Assembly: GCA_024742475.1 (NCBI GenBank)
Contig: JANSYI010000051.1
Location: 1 to 44,361 of the forward strand
DNA: 44,361 bases
Direction of reading: 5' to 3'
Source: a bacterium
GTDB taxonomy: Bacteria > Myxococcota_A > Polyangia > Nannocystales > Nannocystaceae
A program made the translations under genes and the position numbers. Below the pieces are notes generated by a model. It did no database searches. It had not been told where the DNA came from and worked only from the letters and a program-made list of their open reading frames with translations. How positions within the stretch are numbered: the stretch's first letter is position 1; every line of letters starts with the position of its first letter. Of this stretch, positions 1-8,080 are shown piece by piece.

Positions 1-285
1 GGGGCCTTTCGCAACGGCCCCCGCCGCTTCGGCCGGCGAAGCCGCCCTTCGCTTCCCCGGCTACGCTCTTGGGGGGCCTTTCGCAAAGGCCCCCGCCGCT
101 TCGGCCGGCAAAGCCGCCCTCCGCTTCCCCCCACCCGGTCGGGCCCTGGCGGGCCCTCGCCGGGGGGGCTACCTTTTCACAGGGGGGCCTTTCGCAAAGG
201 CCCCCGCCGCTTCGGCCGGCGAAGCCGCCCTTCGCTTCCCCCCAAACGGTCGGGCCCCGGCGGGCCCTCGACTTGCGGGCTTCCT
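1..285. repeat. Hairpin-rich tandem repeat array A (3 units)
   Basis: Three related units begin near 1, 73 and 184. The last two are about 111 bp apart, and the first lacks the 3' part. Each unit has a stem-loop (9-bp stem GGGGCCTTT/AAAGGCCCC with loop CGC in the last two units, at 73-93 and 184-204), then a second inverted repeat around GCTTCGGCCGGCGAAGC, then CCGCCCTTCGCTTCCCC and a tail with CGGTCGGGCC and GGCGGGCCCTCG. The tail of the third unit runs to about 270, just before the TTG start of the first gene. The same core occurs in reverse orientation at 9424-9842 and 44136-44361. No coding function is apparent, although frames stay open through it. The array may extend left of the window. 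Confidence 0.85.
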
Positions 286-1224
286 TTGAAAGGGGCCTTT
301 GGGGTTTTGGGGTTGGTCTTGGCGTTGGGGGGGTGCGGAGACGATGGTCGGGCGGGCGTGGTTGGGGACGAGGCGGTCGTGGCGATGGTGGCGCGGCGCG
401 ATGGGGTGCCGGAGGGCGAGGCGGGTCGATACGTCGAGGACGTGGGGCTGCTGGTCGCGGCGGCGAAGGCCGAGCGCAACGCCGTGGTCGACCCACCGCC
501 GCTGGTGACCGAGGCGCGCGAGGGCTTCATCCGCCGTGGCGCGCTCGCGCGGACCTGGATGCACGAGGTGTTCGAGCCCGCGCACGGCGTGGACGACATC
601 GCCGAGGACGACCCCATCTTGCAGCGCGCCCTCGCCTCCCCGCTTCACGCGCGGCCCGAGCTCTATCGGCTGTGCCAGCTCGTCGCGATCCCCAGCGGGT
701 TCGACGACGACGTCGACGGCCTGCAGGCGAAGGCCAAGGACCCCGAGTGGAAAGCCGTGGCCAAGGCCAGGATCGAGGCGGCGGGGCAGCGCATGGCCCG
801 CTACGTGAGGCCCGAGGACCCGCAGGCATGCCAGCTCATGTCGAAGCTGAGCCGCTTCGAGACGCAGGACGACGGGGTCGTGAAGCTGCGCGTCGAGGCC
901 AAGGCGTTCCACCTCGATGCGTGCATGCGAAAGAACGACGCGGGCGAGTGCACCGAGCTGCAGTGGGCGCAAGAGTGGGTCGACGCCGTCCGTCCACACA
1001 CGACGCCCGGCTTCGGGCCAGTGTTCGCCTCACGCTTCGGCTATCACCAGGTCTTCCTCGTCGAGGTGCTCGAGCCCGCGCCCGCCGACGACCCCGCCAC
1101 GCTCGCGGCCGCGCGCGAGGCCGTCCTCGACCCGTGGCGGGCCGCGGCGTTCGATGCCACGCTCGAAGCGCTGCGCAAGAAGTGGGCCGTCACGGTCGTC
1201 AGCGGCGCTGGGGAGACCCCGTGA
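286..1224 (+). CDS. Parvulin-like (PpiC/SurA-type) lipoprotein
   Basis: 312 residues from a TTG start. The first 17 residues form a short lipoprotein signal with lipobox LGGC (Cys17), so the product is probably anchored in a membrane facing the periplasm. The segment ARTWMHEVFEP near 88-98 and the C-terminal stretch GFGPVFASRFGYHQVFLVEV (242-261) resemble the last strand region of parvulin rotamases, where FGYH is a family hallmark. The rest is alpha-helical and poorly conserved, so catalytic activity is uncertain. Its TGA overlaps the GTG of the next gene (GTGA), implying coupled translation. The start lies directly after repeat array A. The family assignment is moderate, and it may be only a chaperone-like relative of PpiC foldases. 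Confidence 0.7.
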   Translation: MKGAFGVLGLVLALGGCGDDGRAGVVGDEAVVAMVARRDGVPEGEAGRYVEDVGLLVAAAKAERNAVVDPPPLVTEAREGFIRRGALARTWMHEVFEPAHGVDDIAEDDPILQRALASPLHARPELYRLCQLVAIPSGFDDDVDGLQAKAKDPEWKAVAKARIEAAGQRMARYVRPEDPQACQLMSKLSRFETQDDGVVKLRVEAKAFHLDACMRKNDAGECTELQWAQEWVDAVRPHTTPGFGPVFASRFGYHQVFLVEVLEPAPADDPATLAAAREAVLDPWRAAAFDATLEALRKKWAVTVVSGAGETP

Positions 1225-1622
1225 GCCGTCGGATGCACGTGCAGACCCGGCTGGGCACCGAGTTCGGGTGCGCGCTCGAGCGGATGGTCCTGCGGACGCC
1301 GGGTGCCTACGCGAGCGTCGTCAGCGACGAAGAGGGCGACGCGATCGACTACGCACACGACCCCGATCGCATCGACGGACTCGAGGTCCAGCTGCTCGGG
1401 GCGCAGCTGGGCATGCCCCTGTTCAAGCTGCACAGCACCGCCGACGCCCAAGGCTTCACCGACCCGCTGCTGATGGTCGAGACGCGCACCCACAACCTGG
1501 TCGCGAGCCCCGTTCGACACGCGTTCGTCGTGGCCATGTTGCTCGAGCGCCGGGCCAACCTCGGGCTCGCGCTCGAGGCGTTCTCCGACGGGCGCGACGC
1601 TCTGTCTGCGCTGCTCGGCTGA
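1221..1622 (+). CDS. Small Roadblock/LC7-like protein
   Basis: 133 residues from a GTG that overlaps the stop of the upstream gene by four bases. There is no signal peptide, so the product is probably cytoplasmic. The pattern AYASVVSDEEGDAIDYA (residues about 30-46) followed by a helix with GAQLGMPLFKL and a strand region around LLMVETRTHNLVASP resembles the alpha/beta fold of Roadblock/LC7 proteins, which in myxobacteria often partner small Ras-like GTPases such as MglA. No GTPase gene lies beside it. The call rests on pattern only and could be wrong. A membrane flippase-like gene follows 14 bp downstream, so all three genes probably form one transcript. Confidence 0.5.
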   Translation: MSRRMHVQTRLGTEFGCALERMVLRTPGAYASVVSDEEGDAIDYAHDPDRIDGLEVQLLGAQLGMPLFKLHSTADAQGFTDPLLMVETRTHNLVASPVRHAFVVAMLLERRANLGLALEAFSDGRDALSALLG

Positions 1623-1636
1623 GGTAGGCTGCACCG

Positions 1637-2713
1637 ATGGACGTGCCGCCCCAGGCCGACTCGCCCGCGCGGCGAGGCGTCGCGCTCAAGCTGGGGCTCT
1701 CGGTCCTCTTGGGGGGCGCGTTCGTCGTCGCCCTGAGCGACCACCTCGAGACGGTCCCCGACGACGTGTCGATCGCGCCGGGCATCGTCGCGGCCTACTT
1801 GCTGACGCTGCTCCCCTACCACCTCCTGCGGGCCGGGCGGTGGCGGCTCCTCCTGACGCCCCTGCGCGGCGAACGACTGCCGGGGCTCGGCGAGGTCACG
1901 CGGATCGGGCTCGCGGGATACATGTGGATCGCGCTGATGCCCTTTCGCCTCGGTGAGTTCGCCAGGCCCGTCTTCTTGGCGCAGCGCAGCGACATCAAGG
2001 TCAGCACCTCGCTGGGCACCGTCGCGATCGAACGGGCCGTCGATGGCGTGCTGGTGTGCGGGCTGTTCTTCGTGGGCATGGCCGGCGCGAGCCCCCGCGA
2101 GCAGACCGACACCCTCTTCCTCGCCAGCTACGCGGTGATGGGCGCGTTCGCGGTGGCCCTCTTGGGGATGCTCGCCGCCGCGCGCTGGCCCACGCCGCTG
2201 GCCGACTTCGCGCGCGTCGCGCTGCAGTGGGCGCCGGCCTTGGCCGAGTGGGCCGCAACGACCATCGAGGGCGTGGCCGAGGGGTTCCGTGCCCTGCCCG
2301 ATCTCCGTGCGATCTCGGGCTTCGTCACCGCGAGCGTCGGATACTGGCTCGCCAACGCGGCGGGCATGTGGGTGCTCGCGCGAGGCTGCGGGCTCGCGCT
2401 GAGTCCACATGAGGCCATCGCCACGCTCGCGATCATGAACCTCGCCCTGCTCGTGCCCGGCGGGCCGGCGCAGCTGGGAGTCTTTCAGGCCGGCGTTGCC
2501 GTGGGACTGCACCTCTTCGCGCCCCCCGAAGTCGTCAAGGACGCAGGATCGACCTTCGCGTTCTACCTCTACGTCTGCCAGCTGAGCAGCATCGTGCTCC
2601 TCGGGCTCGCCTCGCAGTGGAGCCTGGCCCTCGACTGGCGCGCCGCGCTGCGCCTCGGCGCGCCCCCACCGGACGCGAGCCCCAGTTCATCCGACCGAGA
2701 AAAAGTAACGTAG
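1637..2713 (+). CDS. Flippase-like integral membrane protein (LPG synthase TM-domain family)
   Basis: 358 residues with about seven or eight hydrophobic segments. The conserved signatures of the lysylphosphatidylglycerol-synthase transmembrane family are visible: RLGEFARP at 104-111 and ERAVDG at 132-137. Family members flip or modify membrane lipids or transfer polyprenyl-linked sugars. The soluble aminoacyl-transferase half of true MprF is absent, so a lipid or glycan carrier role is more likely than lysyl-PG synthesis. A GAGGTAGG ribosome-binding sequence (1621-1628) sits eight bases before the ATG. The gene closes the cluster with the parvulin-like lipoprotein and the Roadblock-like protein. 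The substrate is unknown. Confidence 0.8.
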   Translation: MDVPPQADSPARRGVALKLGLSVLLGGAFVVALSDHLETVPDDVSIAPGIVAAYLLTLLPYHLLRAGRWRLLLTPLRGERLPGLGEVTRIGLAGYMWIALMPFRLGEFARPVFLAQRSDIKVSTSLGTVAIERAVDGVLVCGLFFVGMAGASPREQTDTLFLASYAVMGAFAVALLGMLAAARWPTPLADFARVALQWAPALAEWAATTIEGVAEGFRALPDLRAISGFVTASVGYWLANAAGMWVLARGCGLALSPHEAIATLAIMNLALLVPGGPAQLGVFQAGVAVGLHLFAPPEVVKDAGSTFAFYLYVCQLSSIVLLGLASQWSLALDWRAALRLGAPPPDASPSSSDREKVT

Positions 2714-2772
2714 TCGGCCAGAAGTTCACCGCGTAGGGGTGTCCAACCCCCGGTTTGCCAACGACGCACTGG

Positions 2773-5550
2773 ATGAAATCATCGCGCTCGCTGCGCGCTG
2801 CGGGACTCGCGCTGTTCGCCCTGGGGGGGTGCGGGACAGAGTTTGCGGAGGCCGAGGAGGGCACCGATGGGGTCGACTCGCTCACCGGCGTCGACACGGA
2901 GCGCGACACCGACCCGGTGCCGACGAGCGCGACCGACGACCCGACGATCGACGCAGGCACGGACAGCAACGGGACCGAGGACACCGACCCCGGCGACAGT
3001 GATGACACCGACTCGGGTTCGAACTGCCCCGGAGAGGAGAACCCCTGCGGCGGATGCGACGACCTCCCGCAGACCCTCGGCGAGCCCTGCAACGGCTGCG
3101 ACGACCTCGCGTGGGAATGCGACGGCGAAGAGGCGGTGGTGTGCGGAGGCTTCGACCCTGCGTCCACGCAGTACTGGCCCGATGAGGACGAGGACGGTTT
3201 TGGCGACGCCGACACGAACGGCGTGCGGACCTGCGACGGGCCGCCCGCGGGCTGGGTCGACAACGACGCGGACTGCCGCGACGACGACGAGGCCGTCAAC
3301 CCCGACGCGACCGAGGTCTGCAACGGCCTCGACGACGACTGCAACGGCGAGACCGACGAAGCCCCGACCGAGTTCTGCGACGACGTGTGCTGCAGCTTCG
3401 AGCTGTTCTGCGACGGCACGGCCTGCGTGCCCAAGTGCGAGGATGAGGGCGACATCTGCGGCGAGGGCCTCGACGAGTGCTGCGCCGCCGGTGAGGTCTG
3501 CTTCGCCAACACGTGCGTGACGCCCGGCGACGACTGCGAGTTCACCGAGGAGTGCCCGGTGGGCCAGATCTGCGCCCAGTCCACGGGGCAGTGCGTCCCC
3601 GAAGACGCCGCGCCCGACTGCGAGTTCATCCCGCCCGTGGGCGAGTTCGACCCGGAGATCGGCGGTCAGTGGACCGACGCGGACACGGTGGTCGACCCGC
3701 TGCGCAACGACGTCGTCGCGACGCCGATCGTCATCAACCTCACCGACGACAACGACGATGGCGTCACCGACAACGCCGACACGCCGGACATCGCGTTCCT
3801 GACCTACGACCGGCAAGGCGACGGCTGCTGCAACCGCCGCGCGACCCTGCGCATCGTCAGCGGGCAGTCCGAGATGGACGGCTCGATGACGGAGCTGGGC
3901 ACGATCAACGAGTCCCTCCTCGCCGACGGCTACCGGCTGACCAACGACGCGGGCATCGCCGCGGCGGACCTCGATGGAGACGGCGTGCCCGAGCTGGTGG
4001 CGATGACGCTCACCTCGGACAATGAGCCTCAAGGCACCGCCGCGTTCCGTCGGACGTCCGAGGATGGCAGCGCGTGGGAGCTGCTGTGGCACAACCAGAC
4101 CTACCCAACCTGGGACGTGCACACCCGCGGCGGGCCGGTGGCATCCATCGCCGACCTCGACGCCGACGGCGACGCCGAGATCGTCATCGGTAACATCGCG
4201 CTGAACGGGCAAGACGGCTCGCTGCTGTGGGACGGTCTGACCGCGGACGTGCCGATGGGTGAAGCGGCCGCCGGCGTGGGCAACAACGGCTTCCTCGGCC
4301 CGTCCTCGGCCGTGGCCGACATCGACCTCGACGGGGACCTCGAGGTCGCCGCAGGCAACACCTTGTACGACTTCGACGGCACGATCCTTTGGAGCTACGA
4401 CTACGGCGGCACGGCCAACAGCGCGTGCCACAACGGCAACGTCCTGCCGTGCGACGGGTTCAACGCGATCGCCAACTTCGACGACGACGACGAAGGCGAG
4501 GTGGTCATCATTCGCCGGGGCGAGGTCTTCGTCCTCGACACCGACGGGACCGAGCTCCATCGCATCGCGCTGCCGGTTGACGACTGCCCCTACAACGAGT
4601 CTGGCCCGCCGACGATCGCCGACTTCGACGGCGACGGCGTCCCCGAGATCGGGACCGCCTCGGCGGACTTCTACGTGGTCGCCGACCCCTACGAGTGCAC
4701 CGGCATGCCCCTACCCAAGACGTGCGCCGCCGAGGGCATCTTGTGGCAGACGCCCAACCAAGACTGCAGCTCGCGGGTGACCGCCTCGAGCGTGTTCGAC
4801 TTCGAGGGCGATGGAAACGCCGAGGTCGTCTACGCCGACGAGACCGACCTGCTCATCCTCGATGGGCGCACCGGCGCAAACATCACCACGCTCGGGCCCC
4901 ACGACAGCCACACGCGCATCGAGATGCCGGTCATCGCCGACGTCGACAACGACGGCAACGCCGAGATCGTCGTCGGCGAGAACACCGACGAACAAGGCAT
5001 CGTGGTCTGGGAGGACGCCTCGGACAACTGGGTCCGCACGCGCAGGGTGTGGAACCAGCACGCGTACGCCATCACCCACATCACCGAGGATGGCGACGTC
5101 CCGGCGGTGATGGAGACCAACTGGCTCAACGAGCGCTACAACAACTTCCGGCAGAACGTGCAGCCCGACGGCCTGTTCGCCGCGCCCGACGCCGTGCTGG
5201 GCGGCAACATCTGCACGCCCCTCGAGACGGACGAGGGCTGGGACATAGACTTGTCGGTCCTCGTGCGCAACGATGGCGCCCTGAGCATTCCGGCCGGGAC
5301 CGACGTCGCAATCGTGCTCGACGACGGCATGAGCACCACGGTCTTGCTCGAGACGCAGACGTCGATCGCGCTGGCGCCCGGTCAGTTAGAGGTCCTCAGC
5401 CTCACGCTCTCGCTACCCGCCGGGGTCGTCCCGCCCGTGACGATCCAGGCCATCGTCGACCCCGCCGATGAAGACTCGCCCAACGGCGACATGAACGAGT
5501 GCAACGAGGATAACAACGTCGCGGACACGCTCTGCGCGCTGCCCGGCTGA
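2773..5550 (+). CDS. Secreted lipoprotein with MopE-like metal-binding motif and FG-GAP repeats
   Basis: 925 residues from ATG 2773; an in-frame TTG at 2755 is less likely because it lengthens the signal. Lipobox ALGGC puts the lipid on Cys20. A Thr/Asp-rich linker follows (about 25-85), then Cys-rich segments. Residues about 139-196 match the MopE-type motif: DEDGFGD, then WVDNDADCRDDD, then EVCNGLDDDCNGETDE. More Cys pairs follow to about 285. The central part holds at least seven FG-GAP/VCBS-like calcium-binding loops such as DLDGDGVPELV, DLDADGDAEIV and DVDNDGNAEIV, consistent with a beta-propeller similar to integrin-alpha heads. The final ~100 residues resemble a CARDB-type adhesion domain. 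It probably sits on the cell surface and binds calcium or other metals. Very low Lys content fits a secreted acidic protein. Confidence 0.85.
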   Translation: MKSSRSLRAAGLALFALGGCGTEFAEAEEGTDGVDSLTGVDTERDTDPVPTSATDDPTIDAGTDSNGTEDTDPGDSDDTDSGSNCPGEENPCGGCDDLPQTLGEPCNGCDDLAWECDGEEAVVCGGFDPASTQYWPDEDEDGFGDADTNGVRTCDGPPAGWVDNDADCRDDDEAVNPDATEVCNGLDDDCNGETDEAPTEFCDDVCCSFELFCDGTACVPKCEDEGDICGEGLDECCAAGEVCFANTCVTPGDDCEFTEECPVGQICAQSTGQCVPEDAAPDCEFIPPVGEFDPEIGGQWTDADTVVDPLRNDVVATPIVINLTDDNDDGVTDNADTPDIAFLTYDRQGDGCCNRRATLRIVSGQSEMDGSMTELGTINESLLADGYRLTNDAGIAAADLDGDGVPELVAMTLTSDNEPQGTAAFRRTSEDGSAWELLWHNQTYPTWDVHTRGGPVASIADLDADGDAEIVIGNIALNGQDGSLLWDGLTADVPMGEAAAGVGNNGFLGPSSAVADIDLDGDLEVAAGNTLYDFDGTILWSYDYGGTANSACHNGNVLPCDGFNAIANFDDDDEGEVVIIRRGEVFVLDTDGTELHRIALPVDDCPYNESGPPTIADFDGDGVPEIGTASADFYVVADPYECTGMPLPKTCAAEGILWQTPNQDCSSRVTASSVFDFEGDGNAEVVYADETDLLILDGRTGANITTLGPHDSHTRIEMPVIADVDNDGNAEIVVGENTDEQGIVVWEDASDNWVRTRRVWNQHAYAITHITEDGDVPAVMETNWLNERYNNFRQNVQPDGLFAAPDAVLGGNICTPLETDEGWDIDLSVLVRNDGALSIPAGTDVAIVLDDGMSTTVLLETQTSIALAPGQLEVLSLTLSLPAGVVPPVTIQAIVDPADEDSPNGDMNECNEDNNVADTLCALPG

Positions 5551-5603
5551 CCTCGGCTTCTCAGGGCATCGAACGCCCGCGACCTACCTGCTACGCTTCG
5601 CGG

Positions 5604-6293
5604 GTGGGTCGTCTCGCATCTGCGCTGCTGCTCCTCCTCTGTCCAGGGTGTCTGGAGCTCGAGGCGGACATCGCGTGCGGCGATGGGCACCTCGAGTCTG
5701 CGTTCGAAGAGTGCGACCCTGCGCTGCCCTCCTCGTACGAGGGCCTGTGCGACGACCCGTCACGAGAGGCCACTTGCGAGGTTCCCTCGTGCACGCTCGA
5801 CCGCAGCAGCTGCGACCCCCCGTGCGGCAACGGCCGCCTCGACGAGGGAGAGGAGTGCGACCCGAGCCACGCCGAGTCCCCCCTCGACGCGCTCGGGGAC
5901 GAGGGACGGCTGTGCACGCAGACCCCACCGCTCGACGCCGGCGGGGACTACGAGGGAGGACGCATCACGGCCTGCAGCGCTGACTGCCGGTGGGACCGGA
6001 CGCCGTGCCACCGCTGCGGCAACGGTGAGCTCGACGCGGGAGAGGTCTGCGAGCCGACCCGAGACAACATCACCGCCTTCGACGAAGCCTGCTTCAACGC
6101 ATGCATCAAGACGTCGTTCGCCATCCGGCCCGAACGCGTGTGGTGCAACGCCACGTGCGACGACTGCCTGGGCTACACGCCGATGGCGGACGCGCAGTGC
6201 TGCATCCCCAGCGGGCAGCCCAAACATGCCGAGCTCCCGTGCTGCGACTTCGAGGAAGGCGACCGCTGCGTGCAGGGCCTGGGCGGCAGCTGA
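5604..6293 (+). CDS. Cys-rich lipoprotein with Myxococcus-type cysteine repeats
   Basis: 229 residues from GTG 5604. The signal MGRLASALLLLLCPGC ends in a lipobox-like LCPGC, suggesting lipidation at Cys16. Three copies of a CGNGxLDxGExCD-like pattern are visible: CGDGHLESAFEECDP near 25, CGNGRLDEGEECDP near 75, and CGNGELDAGEVCEP near 138. This pattern is the Myxococcus cysteine-rich repeat of surface proteins. About 25 cysteines are present, so extensive disulfide bonding outside the cytoplasm is likely. It follows the FG-GAP lipoprotein by 53 bp in the same direction, and the two may be co-expressed. Its stop is only five bases from the stop of the convergent transporter gene. Confidence 0.75.
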   Translation: MGRLASALLLLLCPGCLELEADIACGDGHLESAFEECDPALPSSYEGLCDDPSREATCEVPSCTLDRSSCDPPCGNGRLDEGEECDPSHAESPLDALGDEGRLCTQTPPLDAGGDYEGGRITACSADCRWDRTPCHRCGNGELDAGEVCEPTRDNITAFDEACFNACIKTSFAIRPERVWCNATCDDCLGYTPMADAQCCIPSGQPKHAELPCCDFEEGDRCVQGLGGS

Positions 6294-6298
6294 GCGAG

Positions 6299-6967
6299 TC
6301 AGTCGGTGTCGCGCGCAAAGTAGCGGTCGAGGACGCCGTGTCCCACGTAGATCACCGGAAGCGTCGCCAACGCCACGAGGAACTTGTACCCGTAGTTGGT
6401 CACGCTGAGCTCGAGGACCTCGCCGGGGCTGATCTTTCCCGGGAGTCCGAAGGCGATCGTGTTGATCACGAACGTGTCGATGAGCTGGCTTATCACCGTG
6501 GACCCGACCGCCCGGAGCCACAGTAGCCGGTTCTTGGTCAGGCGCCGCAGCGCGACGAAGACCGAGGCGTCGAGCAGCTGACTGATCGCAAACGCCACGA
6601 TCGACCCGACGATGATCCACATCGACTGGCCGAAGACGCGGTCGAAGGAAGCGTCATCGACCGGGGAGATCGAGGCGGCCGGCACCAGCATGCACAGCCA
6701 GAGCAACCCAAAGGTGTAGACGATCAGCACGATCGCCAGCAGGGTGAGCCGCCGGACGGCTCGCGGGCCGTAGTACTCGTTGACCAGGTCGGTGGTGACG
6801 AAGACGACCGGCCACGGGATCACCCCGATGCTCATGATCCAGCCCCACGCGGCGAACAGCTTGCCGCCGAGCAGCTCACCGAGCAGCGCGTGGGTGATGA
6901 AGACGCCGGCGAGGACGAAGAACACCAGGTCACGTCGAGAAGACGGTGGCTGCGGTTCGTCCTTCAT
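6299..6967 (-). CDS. yhhQ: YhhQ-type queuosine precursor transporter
   Basis: 222 residues from ATG 6967; upstream in-frame codons add a basic unlikely leader. Six hydrophobic segments are visible. The family-typical elements are TDLVNEYYGPRAVRR (59-73), SQLLDASVF (129-137) and STVISQLIDTFV (156-167), matching the DUF165/YhhQ family that imports queuosine precursors (preQ0/preQ1 or queuine) for tRNA modification. No other queuosine gene is in the window. It is divergent from the lipoprotein at 7053, with 85 bp between the starts, and convergent with the Cys-rich lipoprotein gene, with almost no room for a separate terminator. Confidence 0.88.
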   Translation of the reverse strand: MKDEPQPPSSRRDLVFFVLAGVFITHALLGELLGGKLFAAWGWIMSIGVIPWPVVFVTTDLVNEYYGPRAVRRLTLLAIVLIVYTFGLLWLCMLVPAASISPVDDASFDRVFGQSMWIIVGSIVAFAISQLLDASVFVALRRLTKNRLLWLRAVGSTVISQLIDTFVINTIAFGLPGKISPGEVLELSVTNYGYKFLVALATLPVIYVGHGVLDRYFARDTD

Positions 6968-7052
6968 GCGCCGCCGAGGGTAGCGAACGATCCGCGTTTG
7001 TGCTCGTGGACCCCGCAGCGTAAGGCGCCAGGGGGCTTCACGTTGGCAGGGC

Positions 7053-8066
7053 ATGAGACGCCGCGGAGGTCTGTGGGGAGCGCTCCTGCTCATCGTGTGC
7101 GCGGGCTGTGCGAAGACGCCGGCCCAGCCGCAGAGCGTCTCCCCTGCCCCCGATGTCTACGTGTTCACGCCCAGCCCCCTGCTCGAGCTCGCGCGGAGCG
7201 AGCGGGAGCTGCCACCGGTTCGACGCAACTGGCTTCGGCGACGCTTCGCACCGACCGAGCGTCCCGCGGACGATACGACCCTCGACGAGGACGGGATTCG
7301 GCGCACGGTCCGGGTCCACCCCTTCCGGCTCGCGACGCCTGAAGAGCTGGCCCGCGCGGCCCTTCGAGACGCCGAGTCTCGCAGGCCTCGCGAGCTCCAC
7401 CCGACGCGCTACTTGATCCGGGCGCTTCGAGTGCATGCCCCAACGCGCGCCGCCAAGCGACGGGCTCGCAAGATGGTCGACGCGCGTGATGGAGAGATCG
7501 CCCGCTGCCTGGCGCAAGACCTCTCGTCCCAACCCTCGGTGATCCTGCGCGCTCCGGCGGCGCTCGTGCTGGAGGAGGCTCGGCGTACGGGGGCGGTGCC
7601 CACCGACCACACGATCGAGATCAGCTTCGACGGCGCGCAGCCTCCGAGCATCGAGACGACCCCGGCCGTGAATGAAGCGTCCGAACGCTGTCTCGTCTCG
7701 GCGCTGACGCCTCGCCCCGCCGACCGGCCACGTTCGGCGCGCGTGCGGCTGAGCGCGTTTGCCCAGGGGGCCTTCGGGCACGGCGGGGACGCGCTCCATC
7801 TGCAGCTGGCCAACGAAGCGGCGACCCTGGGTTGGATCGAGCTCGAGCGCGGTGCGCCAGAGGAAGCCCTCGCCTACTTCGAGGACGCCCACTGGCTGTA
7901 CCACCGCGCCGAATACGAGCTCCTGCAGGCCATGGCGCTGCAAGAGATGGGCAAGGTCAACATGGCGCGGACCCGCTACCGGCGCTTCATCGAAGCGCGC
8001 CCCTACGCGCCGGAGGTGTCGATGATTCGCGAGCGCATCGATGCGCTCGAGCCGGAGCAACCGTAG
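7053..8066 (+). CDS. Lipoprotein with C-terminal TPR-like helices, possibly AgmX/PglI-like middle domain
   Basis: 337 residues from ATG 7053. The signal MRRRGGLWGALLLIVCAGC has a clean lipobox (CAGC, Cys19). The middle region (about 135-245) contains GEIARCLAQDL and later ASERCLVSALTP, with a strand-rich TIEISFDGAQPP between. This two-cysteine arrangement recalls the C-terminal domain of myxobacterial AgmX/PglI proteins, but the match is inferred by eye. Residues about 255-335 form helical pairs such as ATLGWIELERGAPEEALAYF and LLQAMALQEMGKVNMARTRY, consistent with two TPR units. The likely location is periplasm or inner leaflet of the outer membrane. Its end is 14 bp from the convergent hisS stop. 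Confidence 0.65.
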   Translation: MRRRGGLWGALLLIVCAGCAKTPAQPQSVSPAPDVYVFTPSPLLELARSERELPPVRRNWLRRRFAPTERPADDTTLDEDGIRRTVRVHPFRLATPEELARAALRDAESRRPRELHPTRYLIRALRVHAPTRAAKRRARKMVDARDGEIARCLAQDLSSQPSVILRAPAALVLEEARRTGAVPTDHTIEISFDGAQPPSIETTPAVNEASERCLVSALTPRPADRPRSARVRLSAFAQGAFGHGGDALHLQLANEAATLGWIELERGAPEEALAYFEDAHWLYHRAEYELLQAMALQEMGKVNMARTRYRRFIEARPYAPEVSMIRERIDALEPEQP

Positions 8067-8080
8067 CAGCCGGTGGTGCT

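Noticed and set aside
2779..4560. A 593-residue minus-strand frame opposite the FG-GAP lipoprotein
   Set aside because: Val/Gly/Arg-rich shadow with no motif. The plus strand has a signal peptide and calcium loops.
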